Source: Xylocopa sonorina
Lineage: Eukaryota > Arthropoda > Insecta > Hymenoptera > Apidae
DNA: 64,000 nt
Assembly (NCBI RefSeq): GCF_050948175.1
Contig: NW_027490406.1
Span: 186,001-250,000, forward strand
Direction: 5' to 3'
Shown: positions 28,381-41,508 of the stretch, piece after piece
How the letters are laid out: every line of letters starts with the position of its first letter
How positions within the stretch are numbered: the first letter of the stretch is position 1
Translations under genes and position numbers: made by a program
Notes under the pieces: generated by a model
Databases searched by the model: none
What the model was told of the DNA's origin: nothing
What the model saw: only the letters and a program-made list of their open reading frames with translations

Positions 28381-31300
28381 GTCTACGTATCGTAGCAATA
28401 GAGTTCTTATGATTTTTAAAACAGCGATATCGCATCTCATTTCTATGTTTCATGGTAAGATATAATATGGTTTGCGAAGTGTTATGTATTCCTCGTCTAC
28501 ACTTCAAATGAATGTAAATGCGACACTTCCTTGCAAGGAAATAGCGTTTGCAGATGTCTACGTATCGAAGCAATAGAGTTCAAATGCTTCTTAAAACGAG
28601 ATATTGCATCTCATATCTATGTTTCATGATAAGATATAATATTCATTGCTAAGTGTTATGCATTCCTCGTCTACGATTCATATGAATGTAAATGCGACAC
28701 TTCCTTGCAAGGAAATAGCGTTTGCAGATGTCTACGTATCGTAGCAATAGAGTTCTTATGATTCTTAAAACGCGATATCGCATCTCATTTCTATGTTTCG
28801 TGGTAAGATATAATATGATTTGCGAAGTGTTATGTATTCCTCGTCTACACTTCAAATCAATGTAAATGCGACACTTCCTTGCAAGGAAATAGCGTTTGCA
28901 GATGTCTACCTATCGTAGCAATAGAGTTCAAATGCTTCTTAACACGCGATATCGCATCTCATTTCTATGTTTGATGGTAAGATATAATATGATTTGCGAA
29001 GTGTTATGTATTCCTCGTCTACACTTCAAATGAATGTAAATGCGACACTTCCTTGCAAGGAAATAGCGTTTGCAGATGTCTACGTATCGAAGCAATAGAT
29101 TTCAAATGCTTCTTAAAACGAGATATTGCATCTCATATCTATGTTTCATGATAAGATATAATATTCATTGCGAAGTGTTATGCATTCCTCGTCTACGATT
29201 CAAATGAATGTAAATGCGACACTTCCTTGCAAGGAAATAGCGTTTGCAGATGTCTACGTATCGTAGCAATAGAGTTCTTATGATTCTTAAAACGCGATAT
29301 CGCATCTCATTTCTATGTTTCATGGTAAGATATAATATGATTTGCGAAGTGTTATGTATTCCTCGTCTACACTTCAAATGAATGTGAATGCGACACTTCC
29401 TTGCAAGGAAATAGCGTTTGCGAATGTCTACGTATCGCAGCAATAGTGTTCTAATGCTTCTTAAAACGCGATATCGCATCTCATCTCTATGTTTCATGGT
29501 AAGATATAATACGATTTGCGAAGTGTTATGTATTCCTCGTCTACACTTCAAATGAATGTAAATGCGACACTTCCTTGCAAGGAAATAGCGTTTGCAGATG
29601 TCTACGTATCGAAGCAATAGGGTTCAAATGCTTCTTAAAACGCGATATCGCATCTCATTTCTATGTTTCATGGTAAGATATATTATGATTTGCGAAGTGT
29701 TATGTATTCCTCGTCTACACTTCAAATGAATGTGAATGCGAAACTTCCTCGCTAGGAAATAGCGTTTGCAGACGTCTACGTATCGTAGCAATAGATTTCT
29801 AATGCTTCTTAAAACGCGATATCGCATCTCATTTCTATGTTTCATGGTAAGATATAATATGAATTGCGAAGTGTCATGTATACCTCGTCTACACTTCAAA
29901 TGAATGTAAATGCGACACTTCCTTGCAAGGAAATAGCGTTTGCGAATGTCTATCTATCGTAGCAATAGTGTTCTAATGCTGCTTAAAACGCGATATCGCA
30001 TCTCATTTCTATGTTTCATGGTAAGATATAATATGATTTGCGAAGTGTTATGCATTCCTCGTCTACGATTCAAATGAATGTAAATGCGACACTTCCTTGC
30101 AAGGAAATAGCGTTTGCAGATGTCTACGTATCGTAGCAATAGATTTCTTATGATTCTTAAAACGCGACATCACATCTCATTTCTATGTTTCATGGTAAGA
30201 TATAATATGATTAGCGAAGTGTTATGTATTCCTCGTCTACACTTCAAATGAATGTGAATGCGACACTTCCTTGCAAGGAAATAGCGTTTGCAAACATCTA
30301 CCTACCGTAGCAATAGAGTTCTAATGCTTCTTAAAACTCGATATCGCATCTGATTTCTATATTTCATGGTAAGGTATAATATGATTTGCGAAGTGTTATG
30401 TATTCCTCGTCTACACTTCAAATGAATGTAAATGCGACACTTCCTTGTAAGGAAATAGCGTTTGCAGATGTCTACCTATCGTAGCAATAGAGTTCTAATG
30501 CTTCTTAAAACGCGATATCGCATCTCATTTCTATGTTTCATGGTAAGATATAATATGATTTGCGAAGTGTCATGTATTCCTCGCCTACACTTCAAATGAA
30601 TGTAAATGCGACAGTTCCTTGGTAGGAAATAGCGTTTGCAGATGTCTAGCTATCGTAGCAATAGAGTTCTAATGCTTCTCAAAACGCGATATCGCATCTC
30701 ATTTCTATGTTTAATGGTAAGATATAATATGATTTGCGAAGTGTTATGTATTCCTCGTCTACACTTCAAATGAATGTAAATGCGACACTTCCTTGCAAGG
30801 CAATAGCGTTTGCAGATGTCTACGTATCGTAGCAATAGAGTTCTTATGATTCTTAAAACGCGATATCGCATCTCATTTCTATGTTTCATGGTAAGGTATA
30901 ATATGATTTGCGAAGTGTTATGTATTCCTCGTCTACACTTCAAATGAATGTTAATGCGACACTTCCTTGTAAGGGAATAGCGTTTGCAGATGTCTACCTA
31001 TCGCAGCAATAGATTTGTAATGCTTCTTAAAACGCGATATCGCATCTCATTTCTATGTTTCATGGTAAGATATAATATGATTTGCGAAGTGTCATGTATT
31101 CCTCGTCTACACTTCAAGTGAATGTAAATGCGACACTTACTTGCAAGGAATTAGCGATGCAGATGTCTAGGTATCGTAGCAATAGAGTTCTAATGCTTCT
31201 TAAAACGCGATATCGCATCTCATTTCTATGTTTCATGGTAAGATATAATACGATTTGCGAAGTGTTATGTATTCCTCGTCTACACTTCAAATGAATGTAA

Positions 31301-31386
31301 ATGCGACACTTCCTTGCAAGGAAAAACCGTTTGCAGATGTATACGTATCGTAGTAATAGAGTTCTTATGATTCTTAAAACGCGATA
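28381..31386 (+). repeat. Leading part of domain B
   Basis: Contains two GAGATATTGC-type monomers (28,598 and 29,120, three monomers apart) and the first 173-bp GGAATTAGCGATGC monomer (31,152). Pieces recur downstream: sequence near 29,383 matches 32,863 (offset 3,480, 20 monomers), and 30,441-31,020 matches 33,398-33,980 (offset 2,957). No gene. Confidence 0.65.
31135..31170 (+). repeat. 173-bp monomer subtype, first copy
   Basis: The diagnostic segment reads CTTACTTGCAAGGAATTAG then CGATGCAG, with one T lost from GCGTTTGCAG. The TAGCGATGC mark occurs at 31,152, 36,719, 37,588, 38,457, 40,022, 40,891, 42,456, 44,193, 45,930, 50,802, 51,671, 52,714, 54,801, 56,542, 61,412 and 62,281. It opens a short plus-strand frame and breaks the minus-strand one, which is why the frames change at each copy. 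Confidence 0.85.
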
Positions 31387-33996
31387 TCGCATCTCATTTC
31401 TATGTTTCATGGTAAGGTATAATATGATTTGCGAAGTGTTATGTATTCCTCGTCTGCACTTCAAATGAATGTAAATGCGACACTTCCTTGTAAGGAAATA
31501 GCGTTTGCAAATGTCAACCTATCGTAGCAATAGAGTTCTAATGCTTCTTAAAACGCGATATCTCATCTCATTTCTATGTTTCATGGTAAGATATAATATG
31601 ATTTGCGAAGTGTCATGTATTCCACGTCTACACTTCAAATGAATGTGAATGCGACACTTCCTTGCAAGGAAATAGCGTTTGCGAATGTCTACCTATCGTA
31701 GCAATAATGTTCTAATGCTTCTTAAAACGCGGTATCGCATCTCATTTCTATGTTTCATGGTAAGATATATTATGATTTGCGAAGTGTTATGTATTCCTCG
31801 TCTACACTTCAAATGAATGTAAATGCGACACTTCCTTGCAAGGAAATAGCGTTTGCAGATGTCTACGTATCGTAGCAATAGAGTTCAAATGCTTCATAAA
31901 ACGCGATATCGCATCTCATTTCTATGTTTCATGGTAAGATATTATATGATTTGCGAAGTGTTATGTATTCCTCGTCTACACTTCAAATGAATGTAAATGC
32001 GACACTTCCTTGCAAGGAAATAGCGTTTGCGAATGTCTGCCTATCATAGCAATAGTGTTCTAATGCTTCTTAAAACGCGATATCGCATCTCATCTCTATG
32101 TTTCATGGTAAGATATAATATGATTTGCGAAGTGTTATGTATTCCTCGTCTACACTTCAAATGAATGTAAATGCGACACTTCCTTGCAAGGAAATAGCGT
32201 TTGCAGATGTCTACGAATCGAAGCAATAGAGTTCAAATGCTTCTTAAAACGCGATATCGCATCTCATTTCTATGTTTCATGGTAAGATATATTATGATTT
32301 GCGAAGTGTTATGTATTCCTCGTCTACACTTCAAATGAATGTAAATGCGACACTTCCTTGCAAGGAAATAGCGTTTACAGATGTCTACGTGTCGTAGCAA
32401 TAGAGTTCTCATGATTCTTAAAACGCGATATCACATCTCATTTTTATGTATCATGGTAAGGTATAATGTGATTTGCGAAGTGTTATGTATTCCTCGCCTA
32501 CACTTCAAATGAATGTAAATGCGACAGTTCCTTGGTAGGAAATAGCGTTTGCAGATGTCTAGCTATCGTTGCAATAGAGTTCTAATGCTTCTTAAAACGC
32601 GATATCGCACCTCATTTCTATGTTTCATGGTAAGATATAATATGATATGCGAAGTGTTATGTATTCCTCGTCTACACTTCAAATGAATGTAAATGCGACA
32701 CTTCCTTGCAAGGAAATAGCGTTTACAGATGTCTACGTATCGTAGCAATAGAGTTCTCATGATTCTTAAAACGCGATATCACATCTCATTTCTATGTTTC
32801 ATGGTAAGATATAATGTGATTTGCGAAGTGTTATGTATTCCTCGTCTACACTTCAAATGAATGTGAATGCGACACTTCCTTGCAAGGAAATAGCGTTTGC
32901 GAATGTCTACGTATCGCAGCAATAGTGTTCTAATGCTTCTTAAAACGCGATATCGCATCTCATCTCTATGTTTCATGGTAAGATATAATACGATTTGCGA
33001 AGTGTTATGTATTCCTCGTCTACACTTCAAATGAATGTAAATGCGACATTTCCTTGCAAGGAAATAGCGTTTGCAGATGTCTACGTATCGAAGCAATAGG
33101 GTTCAAATGCTTCTTAAAACGCGATATCGCATCTCATTTCTATGTTTCATGGTAAGATATATTATGATTTGCGAAGTGTTATGTATTCCTCGTCTACACT
33201 TCAAATGAATGTAAATGCGACACTTACTTGCAAGGAAATAGCGTTTGCAGATGTCTACGTATCGTAGCAATAGAGTTCTTATGATTCTTAAAACGCGATA
33301 TCGCATCTCATTTCTATGTTTCATGGTAAGATATAGTATGATTTGCGAAGTGTTATGTATTCCTCGTCTACACTTCAAATGAATGTAAATGCGACACTTC
33401 CTTGTAAGGAAATAGCGTTTGCAGATGTCTACCTATCGTAGCAATAGAGTTCTAATGCTTCTTAAAACGCGATATCGCATCTCATTTCTATGTTTCATGG
33501 TAAGATATAATATGATTTGCGAAGTGTCATGTATTCCTCGCCTACACTTCAAATGAATGTAAATGCGACAGTTCCTTGGTAGGAAATAGCGTTTGCAGAT
33601 GTCTAGCTATCGTAGCAATAGAGTTCTAATGCTTCTTAAAACGCGATATCGCATCTCATTTCTATGTTTCATGGTAAGATATAATATGATTTGCGAAGTG
33701 TTATGTATTCCTCGTCTACACTTCAAATGAATGTAAATGCGACACTTCCTTGCAAGGCAATAGCGTTTGCAGATGTCTACGTATCGTAGCAATAGAGTTC
33801 TTATGATTCTTAAAACGCGATATCGCATCTCTTTTCTATGTTTCATGGTAAGGTATAATATGATTTGCGAAGTGTTATGTATTCCTCGTCTACACTTCAA
33901 ATGAATGTTAATGCGACACTTCCTTGTAAGGGAATAGCGTTTGCAGATGTCTACCTATCGCAGCAATAGATTTGTAATGCTTCTTAAAACGCGGTA
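31387..33996 (+). repeat. 15-monomer HOR, copy 1 (2,610 bp)
   Basis: All landmarks recur exactly 2,610 bp later (15 x 174). Reading the two copies side by side I noticed one base difference: CGCACCTC near 32,609 and CGCATCTC near 35,219. The left edge is where similarity begins, at the GCG(A/G)TATCGC of 31,381. Confidence 0.85.
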
Positions 33997-36606
33997 TCGC
34001 ATCTCATTTCTATGTTTCATGGTAAGGTATAATATGATTTGCGAAGTGTTATGTATTCCTCGTCTGCACTTCAAATGAATGTAAATGCGACACTTCCTTG
34101 TAAGGAAATAGCGTTTGCAAATGTCAACCTATCGTAGCAATAGAGTTCTAATGCTTCTTAAAACGCGATATCTCATCTCATTTCTATGTTTCATGGTAAG
34201 ATATAATATGATTTGCGAAGTGTCATGTATTCCACGTCTACACTTCAAATGAATGTGAATGCGACACTTCCTTGCAAGGAAATAGCGTTTGCGAATGTCT
34301 ACCTATCGTAGCAATAATGTTCTAATGCTTCTTAAAACGCGGTATCGCATCTCATTTCTATGTTTCATGGTAAGATATATTATGATTTGCGAAGTGTTAT
34401 GTATTCCTCGTCTACACTTCAAATGAATGTAAATGCGACACTTCCTTGCAAGGAAATAGCGTTTGCAGATGTCTACGTATCGTAGCAATAGAGTTCAAAT
34501 GCTTCATAAAACGCGATATCGCATCTCATTTCTATGTTTCATGGTAAGATATTATATGATTTGCGAAGTGTTATGTATTCCTCGTCTACACTTCAAATGA
34601 ATGTAAATGCGACACTTCCTTGCAAGGAAATAGCGTTTGCGAATGTCTGCCTATCATAGCAATAGTGTTCTAATGCTTCTTAAAACGCGATATCGCATCT
34701 CATCTCTATGTTTCATGGTAAGATATAATATGATTTGCGAAGTGTTATGTATTCCTCGTCTACACTTCAAATGAATGTAAATGCGACACTTCCTTGCAAG
34801 GAAATAGCGTTTGCAGATGTCTACGAATCGAAGCAATAGAGTTCAAATGCTTCTTAAAACGCGATATCGCATCTCATTTCTATGTTTCATGGTAAGATAT
34901 ATTATGATTTGCGAAGTGTTATGTATTCCTCGTCTACACTTCAAATGAATGTAAATGCGACACTTCCTTGCAAGGAAATAGCGTTTACAGATGTCTACGT
35001 GTCGTAGCAATAGAGTTCTCATGATTCTTAAAACGCGATATCACATCTCATTTTTATGTATCATGGTAAGGTATAATGTGATTTGCGAAGTGTTATGTAT
35101 TCCTCGCCTACACTTCAAATGAATGTAAATGCGACAGTTCCTTGGTAGGAAATAGCGTTTGCAGATGTCTAGCTATCGTTGCAATAGAGTTCTAATGCTT
35201 CTTAAAACGCGATATCGCATCTCATTTCTATGTTTCATGGTAAGATATAATATGATATGCGAAGTGTTATGTATTCCTCGTCTACACTTCAAATGAATGT
35301 AAATGCGACACTTCCTTGCAAGGAAATAGCGTTTACAGATGTCTACGTATCGTAGCAATAGAGTTCTCATGATTCTTAAAACGCGATATCACATCTCATT
35401 TCTATGTTTCATGGTAAGATATAATGTGATTTGCGAAGTGTTATGTATTCCTCGTCTACACTTCAAATGAATGTGAATGCGACACTTCCTTGCAAGGAAA
35501 TAGCGTTTGCGAATGTCTACGTATCGCAGCAATAGTGTTCTAATGCTTCTTAAAACGCGATATCGCATCTCATCTCTATGTTTCATGGTAAGATATAATA
35601 CGATTTGCGAAGTGTTATGTATTCCTCGTCTACACTTCAAATGAATGTAAATGCGACATTTCCTTGCAAGGAAATAGCGTTTGCAGATGTCTACGTATCG
35701 AAGCAATAGGGTTCAAATGCTTCTTAAAACGCGATATCGCATCTCATTTCTATGTTTCATGGTAAGATATATTATGATTTGCGAAGTGTTATGTATTCCT
35801 CGTCTACACTTCAAATGAATGTAAATGCGACACTTACTTGCAAGGAAATAGCGTTTGCAGATGTCTACGTATCGTAGCAATAGAGTTCTTATGATTCTTA
35901 AAACGCGATATCGCATCTCATTTCTATGTTTCATGGTAAGATATAGTATGATTTGCGAAGTGTTATGTATTCCTCGTCTACACTTCAAATGAATGTAAAT
36001 GCGACACTTCCTTGTAAGGAAATAGCGTTTGCAGATGTCTACCTATCGTAGCAATAGAGTTCTAATGCTTCTTAAAACGCGATATCGCATCTCATTTCTA
36101 TGTTTCATGGTAAGATATAATATGATTTGCGAAGTGTCATGTATTCCTCGCCTACACTTCAAATGAATGTAAATGCGACAGTTCCTTGGTAGGAAATAGC
36201 GTTTGCAGATGTCTAGCTATCGTAGCAATAGAGTTCTAATGCTTCTTAAAACGCGATATCGCATCTCATTTCTATGTTTCATGGTAAGATATAATATGAT
36301 TTGCGAAGTGTTATGTATTCCTCGTCTACACTTCAAATGAATGTAAATGCGACACTTCCTTGCAAGGCAATAGCGTTTGCAGATGTCTACGTATCGTAGC
36401 AATAGAGTTCTTATGATTCTTAAAACGCGATATCGCATCTCTTTTCTATGTTTCATGGTAAGGTATAATATGATTTGCGAAGTGTTATGTATTCCTCGTC
36501 TACACTTCAAATGAATGTTAATGCGACACTTCCTTGTAAGGGAATAGCGTTTGCAGATGTCTACCTATCGCAGCAATAGATTTGTAATGCTTCTTAAAAC
36601 GCGGTA
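33997..36606 (+). repeat. 15-monomer HOR, copy 2 (2,610 bp)
   Basis: Direct tandem partner of 31,387-33,996. After it the sequence returns, at about 36,637, to the continuation seen at 31,060 (GAAGTGTCATG, then CTTCAAGTGAATG). The duplication is therefore inserted cleanly between two flanks that are otherwise a few monomers apart. Confidence 0.85.
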
Positions 36607-37404
36607 TCGCATCTCATTTCTATGTTTCATGGTAAGATATAATATGATTTGCGAAGTGTCATGTATTCCTCGTCTACACTTCAAGTGAATGTAAATGCGA
36701 CACTTACTTGCAAGGAATTAGCGATGCAGATGTCTAGGTATCGTAGCAATAGAGTTCTAATGCTTCTTAAAACGCGATATCGCATCTCATTTCTATGTTT
36801 CATGGTAAGATATAGTATGATTTGCGAAGTGTTATGTATTCCTCGTCTACACTTCAAATGAATGTAAATGCGACACTTCCTTGTAAGGAAATAGCGTTTG
36901 CAGATGTCTACCTATCGTAGCAATAGAGTTCTAATGCTTCTTAAAACGCGATATCTCATCTCATTTCTATGTTTCATGGTAAGATATAATATGATTTGCG
37001 AAGTGTCATGTATTCCTCGTCTACACTTCAAATGAATGTGAATGCGACACTTCCTTGCAAGGAAATAGCGTTTGCGAATGTCTACCTATCGTAGCAATAG
37101 TGTTCTAATGCTTCTTAAAACGCGGTATCGCATCTCATTTCTATGTTTCATGGTAAGGTATAATATGATTTGCGAAGTGTTATGTATTCCTCGTCTACAC
37201 TTCAAATGAATGTTAATGCGACACTTCCTTGTAAGGGAATAGCGTTTGCAGATGTCTACCTATCGCAGCAATAGATTTGTAATGCTTCTTAAAACGCGAT
37301 ATCGCATCTCATTTCTATGTTTCATGGTAAGATATAATATGATTTGCGAAGTGTCATGTATTCCTCGTCTACACTTCAAGTGAATGTAAATGCGACACTT
37401 ACTT
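36607..37404 (+). repeat. Mosaic satellite between the 15-mer and 5-mer HORs
   Basis: Includes a 173-bp monomer (36,719) and monomers with GATATCTCATC and GTAAGGGAATAG (37,231). It ends in the duplicated single monomer whose joint is at about 37,395-37,415. No gene. Confidence 0.6.
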
Positions 37405-39068
37405 GTAAGGGAATAGCGTTTGCAGATGTCTACCTATCGCAGCAATAGATTTGTAATGCTTCTTAAAACGCGATATCGCATCTCATTTCTATGTTTCATG
37501 GTAAGATATAATATGATTTGCGAAGTGTCATGTATTCCTCGTCTACACTTCAAGTGAATGTAAATGCGACACTTACTTGCAAGGAATTAGCGATGCAGAT
37601 GTCTAGGTATCGTAGCAATAGAGTTCTAATGCTTCTTAAAACGCGATATCGCATCTCATTTCTATGTTTCATGGTAAGATATAATATGATTTGCGAAGTG
37701 TTATGTATTCCTCGTCTACACTTCAAATGAATGTAAATGCGACACTTCCTTGCAAGGAAATAGCGTTTGCAGATGTATACGTATCGTAGCAATGGAGTTC
37801 TTATGATTCTTAAAACGCGATATCGCATCTCATTTCTATGTTTCATGGTAATGTATAATATGATTTGCGAAGTGTTATGTATTCCTCGTCTGCACTTCAA
37901 ATGAATGTAAATGCGACACTTCCTTGTAAGGAAATAGCGTTTGCAGATGTCAACCTATCGTAGCAATAGAGTTCTAATGCTTCTTAAAACGCGATATCTC
38001 ATCTCATTTCTATGTTTCATGGTAAGATATAATATGATTTGCGAAGTGTCATGTATTCCTCGTCTACACTTCAAATGAATGTGAATGCGACACTTCCTTG
38101 CAAGGAAATAGCGTTTGCGAATGTCTACCTATCGTAGCAATAGTGTTCTAATGCTTCTTAAAACGCGGTATCGCATCTCATTTCTATGTTTCATGGTAAG
38201 GTATAATATGATTTGCGAAGTGTTATGTATTCCTCGTCTACACTTCAAATGAATGTTAATGCGACACTTCCTTGTAAGGGAATGGCGTTTGCAGATGTCT
38301 ACCTATCGCAGCAATAGATTTGTAATGCTTCTTAAAACGCGATATCGCATCTCATTTCTATGTTTCATGGTAAGATATAATATGATTTGCGAAGTGTCAT
38401 GTATTCCTCGTCTACACTTCAAGTGAATGTAAATGCGACACTTACTTGCAAGGAATTAGCGATGCAGATGTCTAGGTATCGTAGCAATAGAGTTCTAATG
38501 CTTCTTAAAACGCGATATCGCATCTCATTTCTATGTTTCATGGTAAGATATAATATGATTTGCGAAGTGTTATGTATTCCTCGTTTACACTTCAAATGAA
38601 TGTAAATGCGACACTTCCTTGCAAGGAAATAGCGTTTGCAGATTTATACGTATCGTAGCAATAGAGTTCTTATGATTCTTAAAACGCGATATCGCATCTC
38701 ATTTCTATGTTTCATGGTAAGGTATAATATGATTTGCGAAGTGTTATGTATTCCTCGTCTGCACTTCAAATGAATGTAAATGCGACACTTCCTTGTAAGG
38801 AAATAGCGTTTGCAGATGTCAACCTATCGTAGCAATAGAGTTCTAATGCTTCTTAAAACGCGATATCTCATCTCATTTCTATGTTTCATGGTAAGATATA
38901 ATATGATTTGCGAAGTGTCATGTATTCCTCGTCTACACTTCAAATGAATGTGAATGCGACACTTCCTTGCAAGGAAATAGCGTTTGCGAATGTCTACCTA
39001 TCGTAGCAATAGTGTTCTAATGCTTCTTAAAACGCGGTATCGCATCTCATTTCTATGTTTCATGGTAA
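37405..39068 (+). repeat. 5-monomer HOR (869 bp), first pair
   Basis: GTAAGGG marks at 37,405 and 38,274 and 173-bp monomers at 37,588 and 38,457 are each 869 bp apart (five monomers minus one base). Each unit holds a 173-bp monomer, a GATATCTCATC monomer and a GCGGTATCGC monomer. Similarity of the pair ends near 39,068. The same pair recurs at 39,839, 50,619 and 61,229. Confidence 0.8.
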
Positions 39069-39838
39069 GATATATTATGATTTGCGAAGTGTTATGTATT
39101 CCTCGTCTACACTTCAAATGAATGTAAATGCGACACTTCCTTGCAAGGAAATAGCGTTTGCAGATGTCTACGTATCGTAGCAATAGAGTTCTTATGATTC
39201 TTAAAACGCGATATCGCATCTCATTTCTATGTTTCATGGTAAGATATAGTATGATTTGCGAAGTGTTATGTATTCCTCGTCTACACTTCAAATGAATGTA
39301 AATGCGACACTTCCTTGTAAGGAAATAGCGTTTGCAGATGTCTACCTATCGTAGCAATAGAGTTCTAATGCTTCTTAAAACGCGATATCGCATCTCATTT
39401 CTATGTTTCATGGTAAGATATAATATGATTTGCGAAGTGTCATGTATTCCTCGCCTACACTTCAAATGAATGTAAATGCGACAGTTCCTTGGTAGGAAAT
39501 AGCGTTTGCAGATGTCTAGCTATCGTAGCAATAGAGTTCTAATGCTTCTTAAAACGCGATATCGCATCTCATTTCTATGTTTCATGGTAAGATATAATAT
39601 GATTTGCGAAGTGTTATGTATTCCTCGTCTACACTTCAAATGAATGTAAATGCGACACTTCCTTGCAAGGCAATAGCGTTTGCAGATGTCTACGTATCGT
39701 AGCAATAGAGTTCTTATGATTCTTAAAACGCGATATCGCATCTCATTTCTATGTTTCATGGTAAGGTATAATATGATTTGCGAAGTGTTATGTATTCCTC
39801 GTCTACACTTCAAATGAATGTTAATGCGACACTTCCTT

Positions 39839-41508
39839 GTAAGGGAATAGCGTTTGCAGATGTCTACCTATCGCAGCAATAGATTTGTAATGCTTCTTAA
39901 AACGCGATATCGCATCTCATTTCTATGTTTCATGGTAAGATATAATATGATTTGCGAAGTGTCATGTATTCCTCGTCTACACTTCAAGTGAATGTAAATG
40001 CGACACTTACTTGCAAGGAATTAGCGATGCAGATGTCTAGGTATCGTAGCAATAGAGTTCTAATGCTTCTTAAAACGCGATATCGCATCTCATTTCTATG
40101 TTTCATGGTAAGATATAATATGATTTGCGAAGTGTTATGTATTCCTCGTCTACACTTCAAATGAATGTAAATGCGACACTTCCTTGCAAGGAAATAGCGT
40201 TTGCAGATGTATACGTATCGTAGCAATGGAGTTCTTATGATTCTTAAAACGCGATATCGCATCTCATTTCTATGTTTCATGGTAATGTATAATATGATTT
40301 GCGAAGTGTTATGTATTCCTCGTCTGCACTTCAAATGAATGTAAATGCGACACTTCCTTGTAAGGAAATAGCGTTTGCAGATGTCAACCTATCGTAGCAA
40401 TAGAGTTCTAATGCTTCTTAAAACGCGATATCTCATCTCATTTCTATGTTTCATGGTAAGATATAATATGATTTGCGAAGTGTCATGTATTCCTCGTCTA
40501 CACTTCAAATGAATGTGAATGCGACACTTCCTTGCAAGGAAATAGCGTTTGCGAATGTCTACCTATCGTAGCAATAGTGTTCTAATGCTTCTTAAAACGC
40601 GGTATCGCATCTCATTTCTATGTTTCATGGTAAGGTATAATATGATTTGCGAAGTGTTATGTATTTCTCGTCTACACTTCAAATGAATGTTAATGCGACA
40701 CTTCCTTGTAAGGGAATAGCGTTTGCAGATGTCTACCTATCGCAGCAATAGATTTGTAATGCTTCTTAAAACGCGATATCGCATCTCATTTCTATGTTTC
40801 ATGGTAAGATATAATATGATTTGCGAAGTGTCATGTATTCCTCGTCTACACTTCAAGTGAATGTAAATGCGACACTTACTTGCAAGGAATTAGCGATGCA
40901 GATGTCTAGGTATCGTAGCAATAGAATTCTAATGCTTCTTAAAACGCGATATCGCATCTCATTTCTATGTTTCATGGTAAGATATAATATGATTTGCGAA
41001 GTGTTATGTATTCCTCGTTTACACTTCAAATGAATGTAAATGCGACACTTCCTTGCAAGGAAATAGCGTTTGCAGATTTATACGTATCGTAGCAATAGAG
41101 TTCTTATGATTCTTAAAACGCGATATCGCATCTCATTTCTATGTTTCATGGTAAGGTATAATATGATTTGCGAAGTGTTATGTATTCCTCGTCTGCACTT
41201 CAAATGAATGTAAATGCGACACTTCCTTGTAAGCAAATAGCGTTTGCAGATGTCAACCTATCGTAGCAATAGAGTTCTAATGCTTCTTAAAACGCGATAT
41301 CTCATCTCATTTCTATGTTTCATGGTAAGATATAATATGATTTGCGAAGTGTCATGTATTCCTCGTCTACACTTCAAATGAATGTGAATGCGACACTTCC
41401 TTGCAAGGAAATAGCGTTTGCGAATGTCTACCTATCGTAGCAATAGTGTTCTAATGCTTCTTAAAACGCGGTATCGCATCTCATTCCTATGTTTCATGGT
41501 AAGATATA
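39839..41508 (+). repeat. 5-monomer HOR (869 bp), second pair
   Basis: GTAAGGG marks at 39,839 and 40,708. The block repeats the first pair at an offset of 2,434 bp (14 monomers minus two bases, because it spans two 173-bp monomers). The stretch between the pairs (39,069-39,838) is ordinary domain-B satellite resembling 33,230-33,930. Confidence 0.8.

Larger units (their letters stand above)
1..28420 (+). repeat. Satellite domain A: heterogeneous monomers
   Basis: This domain mixes many diverged monomer subtypes. A diagnostic subtype reads CACACTTCCCTGATAGG followed by GTCTGCAGATGTCCAGG, losing the TTCCTTGCAAGGAA palindrome. I found it near 3123, 4512, 8166, 8862, 9036, 12168, 14779, 17212, 17385, 18602, 19308, 19994, 20690, 21211, 21908, 22952, 23648, 24169, 24867, 25388, 25909, 27477 and 27998, and not beyond. 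Other domain-A markers are GCGATTTCGC in place of GCGATATCGC, and CTTCCTCGCTAGG. The 173-bp monomer typical of domain B is absent here. The right edge is placed at the one-base irregularity near 28,423. Confidence 0.8.
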
